From an uncultured Erysipelotrichaceae bacterium (GTDB lineage Bacteria > Bacillota_I > Bacilli_A > Erysipelotrichales > Erysipelotrichaceae): a DNA stretch of 5,709 bases. The notes beneath the pieces were generated by a model that made no database searches, was not told the DNA's origin, and saw only the letters and a list, made by a program, of their open reading frames with translations. Each line of letters starts with the position of its first letter. The first letter of the stretch is position 1. This document shows, one piece after another, positions 1-5,643 of this stretch. A program made the translations under genes and the position numbers. Where the stretch lies: assembly GCA_902796525.1 (NCBI GenBank), contig CADBPB010000033.1, positions 1-5,709 on the forward strand. The letters run 5' to 3'.

Positions 1-30
1 GATCGTAGCTTCGATCGTTAATTCTTCCAT
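1..30 (-). CDS. Probable start of an RsbW-type anti-sigma kinase (HATPase), internal in-frame start, truncated by window edge
   Basis: Codon 568 of the phosphatase frame is an ATG preceded by GGAGG with a 7-base spacer. The ten codons visible from it read MEELTIEATI, which resembles the first beta strand of RsbW/SpoIIAB-like GHKL kinases as I remember them. The position, directly after a SpoIIE phosphatase and two STAS antagonists, is where such a kinase is expected. Such kinases phosphorylate STAS antagonists on Ser and hold a sigma factor or other target. No stop separates it from the phosphatase, so the cell could make a fusion, a free kinase, or both. The catalytic N, G1 and G2 boxes lie outside the window, so the call rests on ten residues plus context. 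Confidence 0.5.
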   Translation of the reverse strand, partial: MEELTIEATI

Positions 31-1731
31 ATTCGATCCTCCATTATATTGCAGCGCCAGCATCGTGATATCGTCGAACTGCGGCGCGTCTTCTACGAAT
101 GCGTCGATGCTTTCTTTCATATGTTCAAGCAGTTCTCTGACCGATGCATCAGGCTTGTCATTCAAAGCTTTCAGAAGACGTTTTTCACCGAAGAGCTCAT
201 GGTTCTTGTTCATGGCCTCGGTAACGCCATCGGTGTAGACAAAGATGCGGTTGCCTTTTTCCAGTTTCAGTTCATATGTCTGGTAGGTGCTGTTATCGAT
301 GCCGCCCAGGACGAAGCCGTGTCTGTCTTTGAATACGCCATAGCGGTCGCTCGTCATCAGGACGCATGGATATTCATGTCCGCCGTTGGACGCTCTCAGG
401 ATGCCGCTGGAAATCTCCAGGATGCCCAGCCACACCGTCACGAACATCTCTGCCGGATTGTTTCTGACGATCCTGCGGTTCACTTCTTCCAGAATCTTTG
501 CCGGATCGGTAATGCCGACGGTCGAAAGGTTGCTGATGATGATCTTGGAAGCCATCATGAACAGCGCGGCAGGAATGCCCTTGCCCGAAACATCCGCAAT
601 GACCAGAGCCAGATGATCGTCATCGATCAGGAAAAAGTCATAGAAGTCTCCTCCGACTTCTTTTGCCGTATACATCGAAGCATAGACATCGAATTCCGGG
701 CGATCCGGGAATGGCGGGAACACCTGCGGAAGCATGCCCTCCTGGATCTTGGAAGCCACATTGAGTTCTGTGCTGATCCTTTCCCTCTCTGCCGTGATAC
801 GGGTAAGATCTTTGACATACTCCTGTATCTCTTTTTCCATATCAGCCATGATCAGGGCGAGACTTTCGATTTCATCGCCTGTTCTGATATTCAGGTTGCT
901 GAAATGCAAAGTCCTGAATTCTTCGCTCTTTTCCTGCATATGAAGCCTGGCAGCTTCGTTGAGTTCGATGATCGGCGTCACTACGGTCCGCTTCATTTTC
1001 CTGACAAAATAAATATCCAATAGAACCGTCAGCACAGTCATTATGATAAAAAACTGAAGCAGATAGGCTCTTACCTTGTATGCCACATCGTTCAATGAAT
1101 ATGCCGTCACGATCGAAGCGATATCCCTGCCGTTCTTAACGATCGTGCCTGCGCCTGTACAGCTGTATCCGCTATCGTCCCGGTTGAAGATCACCGGCAT
1201 AAGGGAACTGATCTTCTCGAAGGCGCTGATCGTTTTCTGATCTACGATCTCGATATGGCCAAGCGGATGCTTCTCCGTCTCGTTGCTTTCAAAAAGATAC
1301 ATGAAATGATCCTGATCGACCATCGTGCCGATAATGATATACCGTGCGTTATCCTGCTGACGGAACTCATCAAGGATCTCTTCGATTTTCTTGTAACGGA
1401 TATCCATCAGCGAAGCGAACGCGTCCTGATATGCTTGACTTGACGGATCGTTTCTTACATTTTCAGGAAGTCCGTTATAAACCTCCGCGGTAGCTTTGGC
1501 GATCCGGTCCATAATATCGGGATCGACAACCAGCTCGATGCTGCCGGCAAGCACGGAAGCTTTGTTGCTGTACTGTTCTCTCAGCTGATGGGAATAAAAC
1601 AGCAGGCCGAAAACGAACGCCGTCAGCGCAAGGATGACGGAAAAGCGGATGATCGCATGCCACATTTTGGCGCTCAGGGAATAATGAAGCCTTTCAAAGT
1701 AATTCATTTCCCGGACACTTTTTCTTGCCAT
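1..1731 (-). CDS. Membrane sensor SpoIIE-type PP2C phosphatase, in frame with an RsbW-like kinase (partial, runs off left edge)
   Basis: This is a predicted phosphoserine phosphatase of a partner-switching system, expected to dephosphorylate the adjacent STAS antagonists at the inner membrane face. Hand translation gives 577 residues with no stop. TM1 is about residues 26-46, an extracytoplasmic sensor region of about 170 residues follows (possibly Cache-like; fold not proven), and TM2 is about 222-242. A HAMP linker spans about 243-297 (TPI at 252-254, DEIESL at 286-291), followed by a short helical linker. The SpoIIE/PP2C domain spans about 340-562. Its metal-binding motifs are intact: GGDFYD (360-365), ADVSGKG (379-385), YTDGVTEA (499-506) and FDDIT (552-556). 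The ATG follows TAGGAGG, where the TAG is the stop of the upstream STAS-HAD gene, so the two are likely translationally coupled. After the PP2C domain the frame continues through an internal GGAGG and ATG into a sequence resembling an RsbW kinase N-terminus. The phosphatase call is firm; the C-terminal extent is unknown. Confidence 0.93.
   Translation of the reverse strand, partial: MARKSVREMNYFERLHYSLSAKMWHAIIRFSVILALTAFVFGLLFYSHQLREQYSNKASVLAGSIELVVDPDIMDRIAKATAEVYNGLPENVRNDPSSQAYQDAFASLMDIRYKKIEEILDEFRQQDNARYIIIGTMVDQDHFMYLFESNETEKHPLGHIEIVDQKTISAFEKISSLMPVIFNRDDSGYSCTGAGTIVKNGRDIASIVTAYSLNDVAYKVRAYLLQFFIIMTVLTVLLDIYFVRKMKRTVVTPIIELNEAARLHMQEKSEEFRTLHFSNLNIRTGDEIESLALIMADMEKEIQEYVKDLTRITAERERISTELNVASKIQEGMLPQVFPPFPDRPEFDVYASMYTAKEVGGDFYDFFLIDDDHLALVIADVSGKGIPAALFMMASKIIISNLSTVGITDPAKILEEVNRRIVRNNPAEMFVTVWLGILEISSGILRASNGGHEYPCVLMTSDRYGVFKDRHGFVLGGIDNSTYQTYELKLEKGNRIFVYTDGVTEAMNKNHELFGEKRLLKALNDKPDASVRELLEHMKESIDAFVEDAPQFDDITMLALQYNGGSNMEELTIEATI
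38..42 (-). promoter_or_regulatory. Internal Shine-Dalgarno GGAGG for the kinase-like start
   Basis: GGAGG lies 7 bases upstream of the in-frame ATG at 30, inside the Gly-Gly-Ser codons that follow the PP2C domain. It is as strong as the sites in front of the other genes here. It is the main reason to consider an independent start at 30 rather than only a continuous fusion. A Gly-Gly-Ser linker could also produce GGAGG by chance. Confidence 0.55.
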
Positions 1732-1741
1732 CGTTTTCCTC

Positions 1742-2824
1742 CTAGATCAGACCGAAATGCTGCAGAGCTTTCATGATCCCGTCATCATCCACGGATGCGG
1801 TCACATAGTCAGCTGAATTCCTCAGTTTTTCGGTGCCATTGCCCATCGCTACGCCGACCCCGGCATAACGGAGCATATCGATATCGTTCTCGCCATCGCC
1901 AAAGGCCATGGTCTGGGAACGGGTAAATCCTTCTTTATCCAGAAAATGCTGCATGCCGGCTGCCTTCCCGCCGGTCTTGGCTATGATATCTATGCCTGTC
2001 TTATTCCAGCTGGTGATCTGGCAATGATCCAGAAGATCATCCAGTTTCATCCTCATATCGGCATCCACGAAAGCCAGACACTGATAGATGTCTTCGCCAT
2101 GGTATTCCCCGATGTTCGGGACCGTTCCATGAGTGGAAAGCTGGGTCTGGACCACGACATCATCGACATAGTTGATATAGCGCTGCTTCTCGCCGATCAG
2201 AACGAACGGGATCTTGCCCGCCTTAAAGATGTTGACCAGGATATCCACTTCTTCGGCAATGATCGGATTCCCCGCAAACATGTGTTCGTTCTCGTCAAGA
2301 CAGATGTTTCCATTCAAAGTCAGGTAGCCATCGAACACGATGCCATCCAGAGGAAGCTTTTTCAGTTCGACGATGTCCCTTCCGGTTGCGATCACGATCT
2401 TGGCGCCGTTTTCTCTGACTCTTTGCAGGGCTTCGACCGTGCTTTGCGGGATCTTTCCGGTCATAGGAGACAGCAGCGTCCCGTCGATATCAAAAAAGAT
2501 CACTCTCGTATCGGCTTTATCGATGTCGTGTTTCATGACCGTAAACAGGTCGGTGAAGCCTGAAAGATCGAAGACTTCATAGACGACATCGTTCACATTC
2601 AGAAAAGTGATCTTGCTCTTGCTGTAGGCTTTCCGGTAAAACAGGATGATCCTGAGCCCGGAAGAAGAAATATATGCCGTTTCTTTGAAATCAAAGACGA
2701 TATCATGTTCATCATCGAGATTGGCAGCAAGAAATGCTTCAAATTCCTCTGAAGTGCTGCTATCGATCCGCCCATAAGGTCTGATGATTATTTCTTTATC
2801 ATTGATTTCTTTTTCAAATCTCAT
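1742..2824 (-). CDS. STAS antagonist domain fused to a Cof-type (IIB) HAD hydrolase
   Basis: This is a two-domain cytoplasmic protein of 360 residues. Residues 1 to about 97 form an RsbV/SpoIIAA-like STAS domain with YISSSGLR at 51-58. Ser54 aligns with phospho-Ser58 of SpoIIAA, so it should be a kinase substrate. Residues about 107-360 form a complete HAD phosphatase: motif I FDIDGT (111-116, Asp112 and Asp114), motif II ATGR (146-149, Thr147), motif III Lys287 and motif IV GDGEND (309-314, Asp310 and Asp314). The long insertion between motifs II and III fits a C2 cap as in Cof/YwpJ/YidA proteins, which hydrolyse small phosphorylated metabolites. I chose the ATG at 2824, which overlaps the end of the upstream STAS gene by 11 bases. 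A TTG at 2854 would add ten residues outside the STAS fold. The stop forms part of the next gene's AGGAGG. The HAD substrate cannot be read from the sequence. Confidence 0.93.
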   Translation of the reverse strand: MRFEKEINDKEIIIRPYGRIDSSTSEEFEAFLAANLDDEHDIVFDFKETAYISSSGLRIILFYRKAYSKSKITFLNVNDVVYEVFDLSGFTDLFTVMKHDIDKADTRVIFFDIDGTLLSPMTGKIPQSTVEALQRVRENGAKIVIATGRDIVELKKLPLDGIVFDGYLTLNGNICLDENEHMFAGNPIIAEEVDILVNIFKAGKIPFVLIGEKQRYINYVDDVVVQTQLSTHGTVPNIGEYHGEDIYQCLAFVDADMRMKLDDLLDHCQITSWNKTGIDIIAKTGGKAAGMQHFLDKEGFTRSQTMAFGDGENDIDMLRYAGVGVAMGNGTEKLRNSADYVTASVDDDGIMKALQHFGLI

Positions 2825-3125
2825 CTTTTTCTTCGACGGTAAAGATCTCCGCAAACCCGGTCACTTCAAAGATCTCCCGGATGATATCGTTAATATTGAT
2901 GATCGTCATCGTGCCTTGGGAGTTCATCTTTTTATAAGAGGTCAGCAGGACCCTGAGTCCGGCGGAAGAGATATATTCCAGTTCGCTGAAGTCGAAGACC
3001 AGCTCTTCGACGCCATCCAGCGATTCATTCAGCGCGGCTTCCAGTTCGGGAGCGCTGACTGAATCCATGCGGCCAGCCACTTTGACGACAAGTTTATTCC
3101 CCTCCAAAGTCTTATTGATATCCAT
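2814..3125 (-). CDS. Stand-alone STAS-domain anti-sigma-factor antagonist (RsbV/SpoIIAA-like)
   Basis: This is a single-domain STAS protein of 103 residues, the usual length for RsbV or SpoIIAA. The core includes GRMDS at 18-22, LVFDFSELEYISSAGLR at 42-58 and a final helix with EVTGFAEIF. Ser54 sits where SpoIIAA Ser58 is phosphorylated, while the preceding Asp of SpoIIAA is Ser53 here, as in the STAS-HAD neighbour. The family binds an RsbW-type kinase when unphosphorylated and so frees the kinase's target. The ATG has GAGG with a 7-base spacer. Its 3' end overlaps the STAS-HAD start by 11 bases, indicating one transcript and coupled translation. The likely kinase and phosphatase are encoded two genes downstream. 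The target, sigma factor or otherwise, is not visible. Confidence 0.95.
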   Translation of the reverse strand: MDINKTLEGNKLVVKVAGRMDSVSAPELEAALNESLDGVEELVFDFSELEYISSAGLRVLLTSYKKMNSQGTMTIININDIIREIFEVTGFAEIFTVEEKDEI

Positions 3126-3132
3126 ATTATTT

Positions 3133-3136
3133 CCTC
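3133..3136 (-). promoter_or_regulatory. Shine-Dalgarno GAGG for the STAS gene
   Basis: GAGG with a 7-base A/T-rich spacer precedes the ATG at 3125 and fixes this start. The 58-base gap between the MscS stop and this ATG shows no clear sigma-A or sigma-B-like promoter and no terminator, so read-through from the channel gene is plausible. Confidence 0.6.
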
Positions 3137-3183
3137 GCTTTCTGCAGGCGATCTTCCCTTCCTGCCATTGCTATTGTTTATGT

Positions 3184-4011
3184 TCAGCTCTTCTTTCGCT
3201 GCGGTTTTTCATCAAACAGCGAATCCATATAGAACAGCGGTCTTAACTTGTGGGCTTTCAGTTCTTCAAAAACGATCTGTGTCACCTGTACGCCAACAAG
3301 CGCCGCCTTATGAGCCGGAGAATTCAGCATCAGAGAGTAGGCGACTCCGTTCTCATCGCTCTGAGAAATGCCGCCGTATGAAATCTTTTTGAGGTTCTTG
3401 ACTTCCTCTCTGGCCCGTTCGCAGATCTTTTCCATAGCCGCATCGATCTTTTCTTTCGGCGTTTCCCATTCGAAACGATAGGTCAGGAAGAACTGATCCT
3501 TGATCTTTTCGATCGAAGTGATGACCGAGTTGTTTATCGTATAGGTCGAATTGGTAGCCATCGAACGTAATTTGGTGACGCTTGCATTGAAATAGGAAAC
3601 ATCGCACAGTTCCCCGTTCCAGCGCACCATGTCCCCGACCTTGTAGAAGTTGTTGTTATAGATATTGATGCCGGCGATCACATCCTTTAAGGTGTCCTGC
3701 AACGCCAGACCGATGATGGTCGCCATGATCCCCAGACCTGCCAGAATGCTGGCGACATTGACGCCATTCAGATGCAGGATGACGACGGCGGCACAGATGA
3801 CGACGACATACTGGAGTATGCCGAAAATCACGCCGATAAAGGTATTTTTATGCTGGTCGTCCTTGCCGGAATATGCGACTTTCTTGATCAGGTACTGCTT
3901 GATGAAACGCAGTATCAGCGAAGTGACGATTATGACCAGAACGCTTCCCAGAAAGGCGCCGGACTGCAGATATGCCATGAAATTACTGTAATCTTTTCCT
4001 AATGTTTCCAT
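3184..4011 (-). CDS. Small-conductance mechanosensitive channel (MscS family)
   Basis: This is a compact MscS-type channel of 275 residues, close to the length of E. coli MscS, expected to open on membrane tension during hypo-osmotic shock. TM1 is about residues 19-37 and TM2 about 58-80. The pore helix TM3 is about 86-118, with the Gly/Ala-rich AGLGIMATIIGLALQDTL followed by KDVIAGINI. The cytoplasmic beta domain starts at YKVGDMVRW (123-131) and an alpha/beta domain runs to a basic tail. An in-frame TAA lies two codons upstream of the ATG, so the gene cannot start earlier. The next Met (codon 12) has no better ribosome site. No Shine-Dalgarno precedes the ATG at 4011; a perfect TATAAT does. 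The gene lies between the signal-peptidase-like gene (44-base gap) and the partner-switch genes (58-base gap). Confidence 0.93.
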   Translation of the reverse strand: METLGKDYSNFMAYLQSGAFLGSVLVIIVTSLILRFIKQYLIKKVAYSGKDDQHKNTFIGVIFGILQYVVVICAAVVILHLNGVNVASILAGLGIMATIIGLALQDTLKDVIAGINIYNNNFYKVGDMVRWNGELCDVSYFNASVTKLRSMATNSTYTINNSVITSIEKIKDQFFLTYRFEWETPKEKIDAAMEKICERAREEVKNLKKISYGGISQSDENGVAYSLMLNSPAHKAALVGVQVTQIVFEELKAHKLRPLFYMDSLFDEKPQRKKS

Positions 4012-4019
4012 ACGTTATC

Positions 4020-4025
4020 ATTATA
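4020..4025 (-). promoter_or_regulatory. Candidate -10 element TATAAT immediately upstream of the MscS gene
   Basis: TATAAT on the minus strand ends nine bases before the ATG at 4011. A start site 6-8 bases downstream would fall within one to three bases of the ATG, giving an essentially leaderless mRNA. I found no good -35 at 16-18 bases upstream (the sequence there is AGAAGG-like), and the TG before the hexamer is not in the extended -10 spacing. Chance occurrence in an A/T-rich gap remains possible. Confidence 0.4.
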
Positions 4026-4055
4026 CACTTAAAGCCTGTATTCCTTCTATTTTAA

Positions 4056-4646
4056 TCATGATTCTTCATTTGCATCTGTCTGTATTTCTAAAGACCCGAA
4101 GCCTTTCAGCGGCCAGATCCTGAACAGGATCTTTCCCTTGATTTCGCTCAACGGAAAACAGCCGAAATCCTTCCTGCGGGAATCCATGGAATTCTCGCGT
4201 TCGTCAGCCAGCAGAAAGTACTGTCTTTCGGGAACCTGATAAGGCAGATCGATATCGCAGAATCCTAATGCTTTCGCATCGAGATAGGCTTCTATCATCA
4301 CCCGGTTGTTCACATAGATATTGCCATTGCGATCTAAATCGACCCAGTCGTTCCCTTGGGCAATCACGCGTCTGATCATCGTCGTTCCCTCGTGTTCCAC
4401 GATGACAAGATCCCCGTAGCTGAGATCTTTTGCTTTTCCCTTGATCAGCAGGTCTTTTTCGTGCAAAGTCGGAGCCATGTCGTCATCACGGACTCTCATT
4501 ACCATGGAACGGTTCAACAGGACCGCCGTAAACAAAAACCCCAGCAGGATCATCATGATCAGCAGGGCTTTCTTGCGGACATCTGCGCGAACCGTTTCCC
4601 TTATCAGCTCTTTGCGCAACTCACTGCTGGATGGCAGCTGTTTCAT
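4056..4646 (-). CDS. Type I signal-peptidase-like membrane protein lacking the Ser/Lys dyad (predicted pseudoenzyme)
   Basis: This 196-residue protein has a short charged N-terminus, one TM helix (about 27-45) and an extracytoplasmic S26-family fold. The Box B equivalent reads RDDDMAPTL (53-61), so the nucleophile position of the usual SMxPTL is Asp56. The Box D equivalent reads MIRRVIAQGND (90-100), so the usual Lys of KRVIG is Arg92. The Box E equivalent reads LLADERENSMDSR (145-157), with GDNR changed to ADER but the SxDSR part kept. I checked the codons by hand: GAC for Asp56, AGA for Arg92. The frame is intact and the structural core is conserved, so this looks like a maintained non-catalytic protein rather than decay. 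Streptococcal SipA, a pilus-assembly signal-peptidase-like protein, is a known precedent for dyad loss. The ATG follows the upstream stop by one base, suggesting coupled translation with the coiled-coil gene. I see no pilin or sortase gene in the window. Confidence 0.85.
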   Translation of the reverse strand: MKQLPSSSELRKELIRETVRADVRKKALLIMMILLGFLFTAVLLNRSMVMRVRDDDMAPTLHEKDLLIKGKAKDLSYGDLVIVEHEGTTMIRRVIAQGNDWVDLDRNGNIYVNNRVMIEAYLDAKALGFCDIDLPYQVPERQYFLLADERENSMDSRRKDFGCFPLSEIKGKILFRIWPLKGFGSLEIQTDANEES

Positions 4647-4647
4647 C

Positions 4648-4977
4648 TTATTTGGCGGAATGGCGGCCTTTCCTGGACTCCTGGCTTACCGGCGTCTGCA
4701 GACCATTGATATACTTGCCTTCTCTGGCCTTTTCGTAGATCTCCTGAATGCTGCGCAGATACATATCCGCCGCTTTCTGAGCTTCTTCAAACACATTCGT
4801 CAATGCCAAAGAAGCGCTGGCGATCGAACCGGTATTCTTCATGATGATCTGCCGTTCTTCGACCTTCTGACGCAGCTGCTGATTCTCTTTTTCCAAGTCT
4901 TCGATACGCTGCTGCTGCTGATAAAGGATCTCCAGCAGTTCAACGCGTTTCAGATTTTTTAAGTCTTCGCTTGCCAT
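4648..4977 (-). CDS. Small cytoplasmic coiled-coil protein of unknown function
   Basis: I cannot assign a function. The 109-residue product has no signal peptide or TM segment. Residues about 8-45 form a heptad-patterned, Gln/Glu/Lys/Leu-rich coiled coil (QQQQRIEDLEKENQQLRQKV). A second amphipathic helical block (about 50-87) contains GSIASASLALTNVFEEAQKAA, and a short polar, basic tail ends in RKGRHSAK. The GSIAxASLxLxxVFExAQxAA block reminds me of hypothetical proteins in other Bacillota, but I cannot verify this. It is the first gene after the predicted promoter at 5002-5030, and its stop is one base from the start of the signal-peptidase-like gene, so the two are probably co-transcribed and may act together. 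The ribosome site is weak (AGAAG, nine bases before the ATG). Confidence 0.82.
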   Translation of the reverse strand: MASEDLKNLKRVELLEILYQQQQRIEDLEKENQQLRQKVEERQIIMKNTGSIASASLALTNVFEEAQKAADMYLRSIQEIYEKAREGKYINGLQTPVSQESRKGRHSAK

Positions 4978-5001
4978 AATTTTGTGCTTCTATTTCATTT
5001 C

Positions 5002-5030
5002 ATTCTATCATATTCATATCTAAGCGCCAA
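5002..5030 (-). promoter_or_regulatory. Predicted sigma-A-type promoter for the coiled-coil / signal-peptidase-like genes
   Basis: On the minus strand, TTGGCG (5030-5025, four of six matches to TTGACA) and TAGAAT (5007-5002, five of six to TATAAT) are separated by exactly 17 bases. A start near 4995 would leave a leader of about 18 bases before the ATG at 4977. The site lies in the 64-base gap after the phosphodiesterase gene and suggests a new transcription unit begins here. Prediction by eye only. Confidence 0.5.
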
Positions 5031-5041
5031 ATATCGTTCCT

Positions 5042-5581
5042 TCAGGCGAACGTTTTATAGACTTCTCCCTCCAGCGTCTTCCAGGTAAACGTTTCCTCTT
5101 CCAGGATCATGTATCCTCTCGAAGTACCATTCTTTGGAATCGAAACGGAACCGGGATTCATATAGATATATCCGTCATACTCTTCGCAAGCGGGAATGTG
5201 GGTATGACCATGCAGGAGAATGTCCCCTTTTTTCATCGGAGGAATATGGTCCCTGTTATAGAGATGGCCATGGGTCACATAGATCATGCGTTCTTTCAAT
5301 GGAAGCAAGGCATAGTCCGCAAGCACAGGAAACGCCAGCACCGCCTGATCGACTTCCGCTTCGCAGTTTCCTCTTACCGCAAAGATCTCATTCTTCTTTT
5401 CATTCAGCATGGCAATGACCTGCTTGGGATCATAGCCTTCCGGAAGATCGTTTCTCGGACCGTGATAAAGGATATCGCCAAGCAGAAGCAGTCTGTCTGC
5501 ATTCTCTTTTTCATACGCTTCCAGCAGTTCTCTGCAATACTTTGCCGAACCGTGGATATCCGATGCGATCATCAGTTTCAT
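5042..5581 (-). CDS. yfcE: YfcE/YsnB-family metallophosphoesterase (phosphodiesterase)
   Basis: This is a cytoplasmic calcineurin-like phosphoesterase with two metal ions, 179 residues long, close to E. coli YfcE. All metal ligands are visible: SDIHG (Asp8, His10), LLGD (Asp36), RGNCEAEVD (Asn72), THGH (His104, His106) and GHTH (His126, His128), followed by the typical NPGS at 142-145. YfcE hydrolyses model phosphodiesters in vitro, but its physiological substrate is unclear, so the substrate here is also unknown. AAGGAGG with an eight-base spacer precedes the ATG at 5581. The gene lies 62 bases downstream of the partial upstream gene and may share its transcript. I see no functional link to the signal-peptidase-like or partner-switch genes. 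No terminator hairpin is evident after its stop. Confidence 0.93.
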   Translation of the reverse strand: MKLMIASDIHGSAKYCRELLEAYEKENADRLLLLGDILYHGPRNDLPEGYDPKQVIAMLNEKKNEIFAVRGNCEAEVDQAVLAFPVLADYALLPLKERMIYVTHGHLYNRDHIPPMKKGDILLHGHTHIPACEEYDGYIYMNPGSVSIPKNGTSRGYMILEEETFTWKTLEGEVYKTFA

Positions 5582-5643
5582 TTCCGGATCCTCCTTATGT
5601 TTCTGCTATCTGAAAGAAATATTTAGATGGCATTCTGTCAGGA

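Noticed and set aside
49..1023. Long plus-strand open frame of 324 codons
   Set aside because: It lies wholly antisense to the SpoIIE phosphatase, whose catalytic motifs are intact. Its translation has no recognisable domain and it has no convincing ribosome site, so it is a shadow of the real gene.
2825..2854. Extended TTG start for the STAS-HAD gene
   Set aside because: The ten extra residues (basic, outside the STAS fold) would lie entirely inside the upstream STAS gene. Starting at the ATG at 2824 aligns the two STAS domains residue for residue from their first Met.
3144..3165. GCAGG...CCTGC inverted repeat between the MscS and STAS genes
   Set aside because: A five-base-pair stem with a 12-base loop and no T-run after it is too weak to be called a terminator.
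5582..5643. CTGACA as a possible -35 for the phosphodiesterase gene
   Set aside because: It matches TTGACA at five of six positions, but no acceptable -10 lies 16-18 bases downstream; the TAAATA there is only ten bases away.
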